Source of the DNA: Persea americana | Taxonomy: Eukaryota; Streptophyta; Magnoliopsida; Laurales; Lauraceae | Length of the DNA stretch: 64,000 bases | Assembly: GCA_029852735.1 (NCBI GenBank) | Contig: CM056811.1 | Coordinates: forward strand, 40,632,853 to 40,696,852 | Reading direction: 5' to 3' | Part shown: positions 23,409 through 36,176 of the stretch, piece after piece | Numbering within the stretch: position 1 is the first letter of the stretch | Layout: each line of letters opens with the position of its first letter | Translations under genes and position numbers: made by a program | Notes under the pieces: model-generated | The model's database searches: none | Told to the model about the DNA's origin: nothing | The model's input: the letters and a program-made list of their open reading frames with translations, nothing else

Positions 23409-26400
23409 AAACACATTTTTTGATATTTTGTGGCACGTTTCGCTTCCAAATGTGTTTCAAGCGATTGTGTGGTAAGGAACGCCTTGCAAGGGCTTCAATG
23501 TCATTTAAGACCGAGACCCGTGTTTCGGGCCGTTCGTTCGTGATTTGAGGCGGATCGGTGAAGATGGACGTTGTAATTCTCATTTCACACAAGTCATTGT
23601 TTGGATACGCACTCTGCAGAGACCTTCGATATACTTTTCTTTAACACGGTTTTTGGGAAAAGTTGGGCTTAAGAGCTGATCCCAAGAGACTCTTCGACGT
23701 TTCAACCGACAATTGAATCTTGTGCAATCAATAGCCCGTAATTGCATAAAAGCGCATGCCGGACGAGTCTATGTCATTTCAGGGTTTTAGGCTCTAGTCC
23801 TTTGCTTCGAAATGCTTTTACCACAATTCATGACGAAATACACACGCCAAGATAGTCTGAGATACTTTTCGCTTTAAAAGGGGTATCAGGGGATTCATGG
23901 GTGTGAAATGCATTGCATTGGCTTCAGGGATGCATAGGTCTGAAACTCGTGCTTCGGAGAGTTCCTAATCCATTTTACAATGAAGCCACGTTCTAGGTGG
24001 GTGTATGAAGAGAATGGCTCCAAAGGGCGCTTCACGAACTCCGCGGCTGAAAGAAGTGCTCTCGGAAGTTCTGAGGATCCGTTCTCGTTTAAGACGGGAC
24101 TCGGGGAAATCCGGGCTTGAGAACTAATCCCGTGGGGTTCTCAGCCGTTTCCGAATGAAACGGTTTGATTGAGATTTTATTCGGCTCTAGGAAAGTGTTG
24201 GTTGTACACCTTCCTCGACGCAAATCGCGGTTGAACGACGAGCTCTGAAAAACAATGTGATGGCTCTTTTTACTTTAAAATGCGTTTCCGGCAAATTAGG
24301 GCTTAGGAACCAATGTCGTGGGACTCAGTCCCGTTTCCTTCTGAAAACCCTATCTAGTGCAATCAATAGCCGGAATTTGGATAAGAACACGGATTGGATG
24401 ACTCTGGGGCGTTTCGGGGCGTAACAATTTGTCTCTTGCTTTGCGATGCGTTTGATACGATTCTTGGCCGACAAACACATTTTATGATATTTTGTGGCAC
24501 GTTGCGCTTCCAAATGTGTTTCAAGCGATTGTGTGGTAAGGAACGCCTTGCAAGGGCTTCAATGTCATTTAAGACCGAGACCCGTGTGTCGGGCCGTTCG
24601 TTCGTGATTTGAGGCGGATCGGTGAAGATGGACGGTGTAATTCTCATTTCACACAAGTCATTGTTTGGATACGCACTCTGCAGAGACCTTCGATATACTT
24701 TTCTTTAACACGGTTTTTGGGAAAAGTTGGGCTTAAGAGCTGATCCCAAGAGACTCTTCGACGTTTCAACCGACAATTGAATCTTGTGCAATCAATAGCC
24801 CGTAATTGCATAAAAGCGCATGCCGGACGAGTCTATGTCATTTCAGGGTTTTAGGCTCTAGTCCTTTGCTTCGAAATGCTTTTACCACAATTCATGACGA
24901 AATACACACGCCAAGATAGTCTGAGATACTTTTCGCTTTAAAAGGGGTATCAGGGGATTCATGGGTGTGAAATGCATTGCATTGGCTTCAGGGATGCATA
25001 GGTCTGAAACTCGTGCTTCGGACAGTTCCTAATCCATTTTACAATGAAGCCACGTTCTAGGTGGGTGTATGAAGAGAATGGCTCCAAAGGGCGCTTCACG
25101 AACTCCGCGGCTGAAAGAAGTGCTCTCGGAAGTTCTGAGGATCCGTTCTCGTTTAAGACGGGACTCGGGGAAATCCGGGCTTGAGAACTAATCCCGTGGG
25201 GTTCTCAGCCGTTTCCGAATGAAACGGTTTGATTGAGATTTTATTCGGCTCTAGGAAAGTGTTGGTTGTACACCTTCCTCGACGCAAATCGCGGTTGAAC
25301 GACGAGCTCTGAAAAACAATGTGATGGCTCTTTTTACTTTAAAATGCGTTTCCGGCAAATTAGGGCTTAGGAACCAATGTCGTGGGACTCAGTCCCGTTT
25401 CCTTCTGAAAACCCTATCTAGTGCAATCAATAGCCGGAATTTTGATAAGAACACGGATTGGATGACTCTGGGGCGTTTCGGGGCGTAACAATTTGTCTCT
25501 TGCTTTGCGATGCGTTTGATACGATTCTTGGCCGACAAACACATTTTATGATATTTTGTGGCACGTTTCGCTTCCAAATGTGTTTCAAGCGATTGTGTGG
25601 TAAGGAACGCCTTGCAAGGGCTTCAATGTCATTTAAGACCGAGACCCGTGTTTCGGGCCGTTCGTTCGTGATTTGAGGCGGATCGGTGAAGATGGACGGT
25701 GTAATTCTCATTTCACACAAGTCATTGTTTGGATACGCACTCTGCAGAGACCTTCGATATACTTTTCTTTAACACGGTTTTTGGGAAAAGTTGGGCTTAA
25801 GAGCTGATCCCAAGAGACTCTTCGACGTTTCAACCGACAATTGAATCTTGTGCAATCAATAGCCCGTAATTGCATAAAAGCGCATGACGGACGAGTCTAT
25901 GTCATTTCAGGGTTTTAGGCTCTAGTCCTTTGCTTCGAAATGCTTTTACCACAATTCATGACGAAATACACACGCCAAGATAGTCTGAGATACTTTTCGC
26001 TTTAAAAGGGGTATCAGGGGATTCATGGGTGTGAAATGCATTGCATTGGCTTCAGGGATGCATAGGTCTGAAACTCGTGCTTCGGACAGTTCCTAATGCA
26101 TTTTACAATGAAGCCACGTTCTAGGTGGGTGTATGAAGAGAATGGCTCCAAAGGGCGCTTCACGAACTCCGCGGCTGAAAGAAGTGCTCTCGGAAGTTCT
26201 GAGGATCCGTTCTCGTTTAAGACGGGACTCGGGGAAATCCGGGCTTGAGAACTAATCCCGTGGGGTTCTCAGCCGTTTCCGAATGAAACGGTTTGATTGA
26301 GATTTTATGCGGCTCTAGGAAAGTGTTGGTTGTACACCTTCCTCGACGCAAATCGCGGTTGAACGACGAGCTCTGAAAAACAATGTGATGGCTCTTTTTA

Positions 26401-29400
26401 CTTTAAAATGCGTTTCCGGCAAATTAGGGCTTAGGAACCAATCTCGTGGGACTCAGTCCCGTTTCCTTCTGAAAACCCTATCTAGTGCAATCAATAGCCG
26501 GAATTTGGATAAGAACACGGATTGGATGACTCTGGGGCGTTTCGGGGCGTAACAATTTGTCTCTTGCTTTGCGATGCGTTTGATACGATTCTTGGCCGAC
26601 AAACACATTTTTTGATATTTTGTGGCACGTTTCGCTTCCAAATGTGTTTCAAGCGATTGTGTGGTAAGGAACGCCTTGCAAGGGCTTCAATGTCATTTAA
26701 GACCGAGACCCGTGTTTCGGGCCGTTCGTTCGTGATTTGAGGCGGATCGGTGAAGATGGACGTTGTAATTCTCATTTCACACAAGTCATTGTTTGGATAC
26801 GCACTCTGCAGAGACCTTCGATATACTTTTCTTTAACACGGTTTTTGGGAAAAGTTGGGCTTAAGAGCTGATCCCAAGAGACTCTTCGACGTTTCAACCG
26901 ACAATTGAATCTTGTGCAATCAATAGCCCGTAATTGCATAAAAGCGCATGCCGGACGAGTCTATGTCATTTCAGGGTTTTAGGCTCTAGTCCTTTGCTTC
27001 GAAATGCTTTTACCACAATTCATGACGAAATACACACGCCAAGATAGTCTGAGATACTTTTCGCTTTAAAAGGGGTATCAGGGGATTCATGGGTGTGAAA
27101 TGCATTGCATTGGCTTCAGGGATGCATAGGTCTGAAACTCGTGCTTCGGAGAGTTCCTAATCCATTTTACAATGAAGCCACGTTCTAGGTGGGTGTATGA
27201 AGAGAATGGCTCCAAAGGGCGCTTCACGAACTCCGCGGCTGAAAGAAGTGCTCTCGGAAGTTCTGAGGATCCGTTCTCGTTTAAGACGGGACTCGGGGAA
27301 ATCCGGGCTTGAGAACTAATCCCGTGGGGTTCTCAGCCGTTTCCGAATGAAACGGTTTGATTGAGATTTTATTCGGCTCTAGGAAAGTGTTGGTTGTACA
27401 CCTTCCTCGACGCAAATCGCGGTTGAACGACGAGCTCTGAAAAACAATGTGATGGCTCTTTTTACTTTAAAATGCGTTTCCGGCAAATTAGGGCTTAGGA
27501 ACCAATCTCGTGGGACTCAGTCTCGTTTCCTTCTGAAAACCCTATCTAGTGCAATCAATAGCCGGAATTTGGATAAGAACACGGATTGGATGACTCTGGG
27601 GCGTTTCGGGGCGTAACAATTTGTCTCTTGCTTTGCGATGCGTTTGATACGATTCTTGGCCGACAAACACATTTTATGATATTTTGTGGCACGTTTCGCT
27701 TCCAAATGTGTTTCAAGCGATTGTGTGGTAAGGAACGCCTTGCAAGGGCTTCAATGTCATTTAAGACCGAGACCCGTGTTTCGGGCCGTTCGTTCGTGAT
27801 TTGAGGCGGATCGGTGAAGATGGACGTTGTAATTCTCATTTCACACAAGTCATTGTTTGGATACGCACTCTGCAGAGACCTTCGATATACTTTTCTTTAA
27901 CACGGTTTTTGGGAAAAGTTGGGCTTAAGAGCTGATCCCAAGAGACTCTTCGACGTTTCAACCGACAATTGAATCTTGTGCAATCAATAGCCCGTAATTG
28001 CATAAAAGCGCATGCCGGACGAGTCTATGTCATTTCAGGGTTTTAGGCTCTAGTCCTTTGCTTCGAAATGCTTTTACCACAATTCATGACGAAATACACA
28101 CGCCAAGATAGTCTGAGATACTTTTCGCTTTAAAAGGGGTATCAGGGGATTCATGGGTGTGAAATGCATTGCATTGGCTTCAGGGATGCATAGGTCTGAA
28201 ACTCGTGCTTCGGACAGTTCCTAATCCATTTTACAATGAAGCCACGTTCTAGGTGGGTGTATGAAGAGAATGGCTCCAAAGGGCGCTTCACGAACTCCGC
28301 GGCTGAAAGAAGTGCTCTCGGAAGTTCTGAGGATCCGTTCTCGTTTAAGACGGGACTCGGGGAAATCCGGGCTTGAGAACTAATCCCGTGGGGTTCTCAG
28401 CCGTTTCCGAATGAAACGGTTTGATTGAGATTTTATGCGGCTCTAGGAAAGTGTTGGTTGTACACCTTCCTCGACGCAAATCGCGGTTGAACGACGAGCT
28501 CTGAAAAACAATGTGATGGCTCTTTTTACTTTAAAATGCGTTTCCGGCAAATTAGGGCTTAGGAACCAATCTCGTGGGACTCAGTCCCGTTTCCTTCTGA
28601 AAACCCTATCTAGTGCAATCAATAGCCGGAATTTGGATAAGAACACGGATTGGATGACTCTGGGGCGTTTCGGGGCGTAACAATTTGTCTCTTGCTTTGC
28701 GATGCGTTTGATACGATTCTTGGCCGACAAACACATTTTATGATATTTTGTGGCACGTTTCGCTTCCAAATGTGTTTCAAGCGATTGTGTGGTAAGGAAC
28801 GCCTTGCAAGGGCTTCAATGTCATTTAAGACCGAGACCCGTGTTTCGGGCCGTTCGTTCGTGATTTGAGGCGGATCGGTGAAGATGGACGTTGTAATTCT
28901 CATTTCACACAAGTCATTGTTTGGATACGCACTCTGCAGAGACCTTCGATATACTTTTCTTTAACACGGTTTTTGGGAAAAGTTGGGCTTAAGAGCTGAT
29001 CCCAAGAGACTCTTCGACGTTTCAACCGACAATTGAATCTTGTGCAATCAATAGCCCGTAATTGCATAAAAGCGCATGCCGGACGAGTCTATGTCATTTC
29101 AGGGTTTTAGGCTCTAGTCCTTTGCTTCGAAATGCTTTTACCACAATTCATGACGAAATACACACGCCAAGATAGTCTGAGATACTTTTCGCTTTAAAAG
29201 GGGTATCAGGGGATTCATGGGTGTGAAATGCATTGCATTGGCTTCAGGGATGCATAGGTCTGAAACTCGTGCTTCGGACAGTTCCTAATGCATTTTACAA
29301 TGAAGCCACGTTCTAGGTGGGTGTATGAAGAGAATGGCTCCAAAGGGCGCTTCACGAACTCCGCGGCTGAAAGAAGTGCTCTCGGAAGTTCTGAGGATCC

Positions 29401-32400
29401 GTTCTCGTTTAAGACGGGACTCGGGGAAATCCGGGCTTGAGAACTAATCCCGTGGGGTTCTCAGCCGTTTCCGAATGAAACGGTTTGATTGAGATTTTAT
29501 GCGGCTCTAGGAAAGTGTTGGTTGTACACCTTCCTCGACGCAAATCGCGGCTGAACGACGAGCTCTGAAAAACAATGTGATGGCTCTTTTTACTTTAAAA
29601 TGCGTTTCCGGCAAATTAGGGCTTAGGAACCAATCTCGTGGGACTCAGTCTCGTTTCCTTCTGAAAACCCTATCTAGTGCAATCAATAGCCGGAATTTGG
29701 ATAAGAACACGGATTGGATGACTCTGGGGCGTTTCGGGGCGTAACAATTTGTCTCTTGCTTTGCGATGCGTTTGATACGATTCTTGGCCGACAAACACAT
29801 TTTATGATATTTTGTGGCACGTTTCGCTTCCAAATGTGTTTCAAGCGATTGTGTGGTAAGGAACGCCTTGCAAGGGCTTCAATGTCATTTAAGACCGAGA
29901 CCCGTGTTTCGGGCCGTTCGTTCGTGATTTGAGGCGGATCGGTGAAGATGGACGGTGTAATTCTCATTTCACACAAGTCATTGTTTGGATACGCACTCTG
30001 CAGAGACCTTCGATATACTTTTCTTTAACACGGTTTTTGGGAAAAGTTGGGCTTAAGAGCTGATCCCAAGAGACTCTTCGACGTTTCAACCGACAATTGA
30101 ATCTTGTGCAATCAATAGCCCGTAATTGCATAAAAGCGCATGCCGGACGAGTCTATGTCATTTCAGGGTTTTAGGCTCTAGTCCTTTGCTTCGAAATGCT
30201 TTTACCACAATTCATGACGAAATACACACGCCAAGATAGTCTGAGATACTTTTCGCTTTAAAAGGGGTATCAGGGGATTCATGGGTGTGAAATGCATTGC
30301 ATTGGCTTCAGGGATGCATAGGTCTGAAACTCGTGCTTCGGACAGTTCCTAATCCATTTTACAATGAAGCCACGTTCTAGGTGGGTGTATGAAGAGAATG
30401 GCTCCAAAGGGCGCTTCACGAACTCCGCGGCTGAAAGAAGTGCTCTCGGAAGTTCTGAGGATCCGTTCTCGTTTAAGACGGGACTCGGGGAAATCCGGGC
30501 TTGAGAACTAATCCCGTGGGGTTCTCAGCCGTTTCCGAATGAAACGGTTTGATTGAGATTTTATGCGGCTCTAGGAAAGTGTTGGTTGTACACCTTCCTC
30601 GACGCAAATCGCGGTTGAACGACGAGCTCTGAAAAACAATGTGATGGCTCTTTTTACTTTAAAATGCGTTTCCGGCAAATTAGGGCTTAGGAACCAATCT
30701 CGTGGGACTCAGTCCCGTTTCCTTCTGAAAACCCTATCTAGTGCAATCAATAGCCGGAATTTGGATAAGAACACGGATTGGATGACTCTGGGGCGTTTCG
30801 GGGCGTAACAATTTGTCTCTTGCTTTGCGATGCGTTTGATACGATTCTTGGCCGACAAACACATTTTATGATATTTTGTGGCACGTTTCGCTTCCAAATG
30901 TGTTTCAAGCGATTGTGTGGTAAGGAACGCCTTGCAAGGGCTTCAATGTCATTTAAGACCGAGACCCGTGTTTCGGGCCGTTCGTTCGTGATTTGAGGCG
31001 GATCGGTGAAGATGGACGTTGTAATTCTCATTTCACACAAGTCATTGTTTGGATACGCACTCTGCAGAGACCTTCGATATACTTTTCTTTAACACGGTTT
31101 TTGGGAAAAGTTGGGCTTAAGAGCTGATCCCAAGAGACTCTTCGACGTTTCAACCGACAATTGAATCTTGTGCAATCAATAGCCCGTAATTGCATAAAAG
31201 CGCATGCCGGACGAGTCTATGTCATTTCAGGGTTTTAGGCTCTAGTCCTTTGCTTCGAAATGCTTTTACCACAATTCATGACGAAATACACACGCCAAGA
31301 TAGTCTGAGATACTTTTCGCTTTAAAAGGGGTATCAGGGGATTCATGGGTGTGAAATGCATTGCATTGGCTTCAGGGATGCATAGGTCTGAAACTCGTGC
31401 TTCGGACAGTTCCTAATGCATTTTACAATGAAGCCACGTTCTAGGTGGGTGTATGAAGAGAATGGCTCCAAAGGGCGCTTCACGAACTCCGCGGCTGAAA
31501 GAAGTGCTCTCGGAAGTTCTGAGGATCCGTTCTCGTTTAAGACGGGACTCGGGGAAATCCGGGCTTGAGAACTAATCCCGTGGGGTTCTCAGCCGTTTCC
31601 GAATGAAACGGTTTGATTGAGATTTTATGCGGCTCTAGGAAAGTGTTGGTTGTACACCTTCCTCGACGCAAATCGCGGCTGAACGACGAGCTCTGAAAAA
31701 CAATGTGATGGCTCTTTTTACTTTAAAATGCGTTTCCGGCAAATTAGGGCTTAGGAACCAATCTCGTGGGACTCAGTCTCGTTTCCTTCTGAAAACCCTA
31801 TCTAGTGCAATCAATAGCCGGAATTTGGATAAGAACACGGATTGGATGACTCTGGGGCGTTTCGGGGCGTAACAATTTGTCTCTTGCTTTGCGATGCGTT
31901 TGATACGATTCTTGGCCGACAAACACATTTTATGATATTTTGTGGCACGTTTCGCTTCCAAATGTGTTTCAAGCGATTGTGTGGTAAGGAACGCCTTGCA
32001 AGGGCTTCAATGTCATTTAAGACCGAGACCCGTGTTTCGGGCCGTTCGTTCGTGATTTGAGGCGGATCGGTGAAGATGGACGGTGTAATTCTCATTTCAC
32101 ACAAGTCATTGTTTGGATACGCACTCTGCAGAGACCTTCGATATACTTTTCTTTAACACGGTTTTTGGGAAAAGTTGGGCTTAAGAGCTGATCCCAAGAG
32201 ACTCTTCGACGTTTCAACCGACAATTGAATCTTGTGCAATCAATAGCCCGTAATTGCATAAAAGCGCATGCCGGACGAGTCTATGTCATTTCAGGGTTTT
32301 AGGCTCTAGTCCTTTGCTTCGAAATGCTTTTACCACAATTCATGACGAAATACACACGCCAAGATAGTCTGAGATACTTTTCGCTTTAAAAGGGGTATCA

Positions 32401-32984
32401 GGGGATTCATGGGTGTGAAATGCATTGCATTGGCTTCAGGGATGCATAGGTCTGAAACTCGTGCTTCGGACAGTTCCTAATCCATTTTACAATGAAGCCA
32501 CGTTCTAGGTGGGTGTATGAAGAGAATGGCTCCAAAGGGCGCTTCACGAACTCCGCGGCTGAAAGAAGTGCTCTCGGAAGTTCTGAGGATCCGTTCTCGT
32601 TTAAGACGGGACTCGGGGAAATCCGGGCTTGAGAACTAATCCCGTGGGGTTCTCAGCCGTTTCCGAATGAAACGGTTTGATTGAGATTTTATGCGGCTCT
32701 AGGAAAGTGTTGGTTGTACACCTTCCTCGACGCAAATCGCGGTTGAACGACGAGCTCTGAAAAACAATGTGATGGCTCTTTTTACTTTAAAATGCGTTTC
32801 CGGCAAATTAGGGCTTAGGAACCAATCTCGTGGGACTCAGTCCCGTTTCCTTCTGAAAACCCTATCTAGTGCAATCAATAGCCGGAATTTGGATAAGAAC
32901 ACGGATTGGATGACTCTGGGGCGTTTCGGGGCGTAACAATTTGTCTCTTGCTTTGCGATGCGTTTGATACGATTCTTGGCCGAC
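23409..32984 (+). repeat. Copies 23-31: transition region with hybrid units
   Basis: Types read D, E', F, D', A, B, C, B, C. Copy 24 (E') has the E left part (32G, 116G) and the D right part (773T, 907G, 923C). Copy 25 (F) is the first unit with 351A, a mark that defines the X type further right. Copy 26 (D') has D marks to 773 but ends 907C, 923T. Copies 28 and 30 share C at unit position 823 (29551 and 31679), found nowhere else, so B-C was duplicated as a pair 2128 bp apart. The regular five-unit order breaks down here. Confidence 0.75.
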
Positions 32985-35900
32985 AAACACATTTTTTGAT
33001 ATTTTGTGGCACGTTTCGCTTCCAAATGTGTTTCAAGCGATTGTGTGGTAAGGAACGCCTTGCAAGGGCTTCAATGTCATTTAAGACCGAGACCCGTGTT
33101 TCGGGCCGTTCGTTCGTGATTTGAGGCGGATCGGTGAAGATGGACGTTGTAATTCTCATTTCACACAAGTCATTGTTTGGATACGCACTCTGCAGAGACC
33201 TTCGATATACTTTTCTTTAACACGGTTTTTGGGAAAAGTTGGGCTTAAGAGCTGATCCCAAGAGACTCTTCGACGTTTCAACCGACAATTGAATCTTGTG
33301 CAATCAATAGCCCGTAATTGCATAAAAGCGCATGCCGGACGAGTCTATGTCATTTCAGGGTTTTAGGCTCTAGTCCTTTGCTTCGAAATGCTTTTACCAC
33401 AATTCATGACGAAATACACACGCCAAGATAGTCTGAGATACTTTTCGCTTTAAAAGGGGTATCAGGGGATTCATGGGTGTGAAATGCATTGCATTGGCTT
33501 CAGGGATGCATAGGTCTGAAACTCGTGCTTCGGAGAGTTCCTAATCCATTTTACAATGAAGCCACGTTCTAGGTGGGTGTATGAAGAGAATGGCTCCAAA
33601 GGGCGCTTCACGAACTCCGCGGCTGAAAGAAGTGCTCTCGGAAGTTCTGAGGATCCGTTCTCGTTTAAGACGGGACTCGGGGAAATCCGGGCTTGAGAAC
33701 TAATCCCGTGGGGTTCTCAGCCGTTTCCGAATGAAACGGTTTGATTGAGATTTTATTCGGCTCTAGGAAAGTGTTGGTTGTACACCTTCCTCGACGCAAA
33801 TCGCGGTTGAACGACGAGCTCTGAAAAACAATGTGATGGCTCTTTTTACTTTAAAATGCGTTTCCGGCAAATTAGGGCTTAGGAACCAATGTCGTGGGAC
33901 TCAGTCCCGTTTCCTTCTGAAAACCCTATCTAGTGCAATCAATAGCCGGAATTTGGATAAGAACACGGATTGGATGACTCTGGGGCGTTTCGGGGCGTAA
34001 CAATTTGTCTCTTGCTTTGCGATGCGTTTGATACGATTCTTGGCCGACAAACACATTTTATGATATTTTGTGGCACGTTGCGCTTCCAAATGTGTTTCAA
34101 GCGATTGTGTGGTAAGGAACGCCTTGCAAGGGCTTCAATGTCATTTAAGACCGAGACCCGTGTTTCGGGCCGTTCGTTCGTGATTTGAGGCGGATCGGTG
34201 AAGATGGACGGTGTAATTCTCATTTCACACAAGTCATTGTTTGGATACGCACTCTGCAGAGACCTTCGATATACTTTTCTTTAACACGGTTTTTGGGAAA
34301 AGTTGGGCTTAAGAGCTGATCCCAAGAGACTCTTCGACGTTTCAACCGACAATTGAATCTTGTGCAATCAATAGCCCGTAATTGCATAAAAGCGCATGAC
34401 GGACGAGTCTATGTCATTTCAGGGTTTTAGGCTCTAGTCCTTTGCTTCGAAATGCTTTTACCACAATTCATGACGAAATACACACGCCAAGATAGTCTGA
34501 GATACTTTTCGCTTTAAAAGGGGTATCAGGGGATTCATGGGTGTGAAATGCATTGCATTGGCTTCAGGGATGCATAGGTCTGAAACTCGTGCTTCGGACA
34601 GTTCCTAATGCATTTTACAATGAAGCCACGTTCTAGGTGGGTGTATGAAGAGAATGGCTCCAAAGGGCGCTTCACGAACTCCGCGGCTGAAAGAAGTGCT
34701 CTCGGAAGTTCTGAGGATCCGTTCTCGTTTAAGACGGGACTCGGGGAAATCCGGGCTTGAGAACTAATCCCGTGGGGTTCTCAGCCGTTTCCGAATGAAA
34801 CGGTTTGATTGAGATTTTATGCGGCTCTAGGAAAGTGTTGGTTGTACACCTTCCTCGACGCAAATCGCGGTTGAACGACGAGCTCTGAAAAACAATGTGA
34901 TGGCTCTTTTTACTTTAAAATGCGTTTCCGGCAAATTAGGGCTTAGGAACCAATCTCGTGGGACTCAGTCTCGTTTCCTTCTGAAAACCCTATCTAGTGC
35001 AATCAATAGCCGGAATTTGGATAAGAACACGGATTGGATGACTCTGGGGCGTTTCGGGGCGTAACAATTTGTCTCTTGCTTTGCGATGCGTTTGATACGA
35101 TTCTTGGCCGACAAACACATTTTTTGATATTTTGTGGCACGTTTCGCTTCCAAATGTGTTTCAAGCGATTGTGTGGTAAGGAACGCCTTGCAAGGGCTTC
35201 AATGTCATTTAAGACCGAGACCCGTGTGTCGGGCCGTTCGTTCGTGATTTGAGGCGGATCGGTGAAGATGGACGGTGTAATTCTCATTTCACACAAGTCA
35301 TTGTTTGGATACGCACTCTGCAGAGACCTTCGATATACTTTTCTTTAACACGGTTTTTGGGAAAAGTTGGGCTTAAGAGCTGATCCCAAGAGACTCTTCG
35401 ACGTTTCAACCGACAATTGAATCTTGTGCAATCAATAGCCCGTAATTGCATAAAAGCGCATGCCGGACGAGTCTATGTCATTTCTGGGTTTTAGGCTCTA
35501 GTCCTTTGCTTCGAAATGCTTTTACCACAATTCATGACGAAATACACACGCCAAGATAGTCTGAGATACTTTTCGCTTTAAAAGGGGTATCAGGGGATTC
35601 ATGGGTGTGAAATGCATTGCATTGGCTTCAGGGATGCATAGGTCTGAAACTCGTGCTTCGGACAGTTCCTAATCCATTTTACAATGAAGCCACGTTCTAG
35701 GTGGGTGTATGAAGAGAATGGCTCCAAAGGGCGCTTCACGAACTCCGCGGCTGAAAGAAGTGCTCTCGGAAGTTCTGAGGATCCGTTCTCGTTTAAGACG
35801 GGACTCGGGGAAATCCGGGCTTGAGAACTAATCCCGTGGGGTTCTCAGCCGTTTCCGAATGAAACGGTTTGATTGAGATTTTATGCGGCTCTAGGAAAGT

Positions 35901-36176
35901 GTTGGTTGTACACCTTCCTCGACGCAAATCGCGGTTGAACGACGAGCTCTGAAAAACAATGTGATGGCTCTTTTTACTTTAAAATGCGTTTCCGGCAAAT
36001 TAGGGCTTAGGAACCAATCTCGTGGGACTCAGTCCCGTTTCCTTCTGAAAACCCTATCTAGTGCAATCAATAGCCGGAATTTGGATAAGAACACGGATTG
36101 GATGACTCTGGGGCGTTTCGGGGCGTAACAATTTGTCTCTTGCTTTGCGATGCGTTTGATACGATTCTTGGCCGAC
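32985..36176 (+). repeat. Copies 32-34: first member of a three-unit HOR
   Basis: Copy 32 is D type. Copy 33 has 32G with 116T, 351A and 562G, a mix of E and X marks. Copy 34 is Y-like on the left (12T, 116G, 373T) but has 773G, 907C, 923C on the right. The same order recurs in copies 35-37. This is the first appearance of 373T in the window. Confidence 0.75.
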
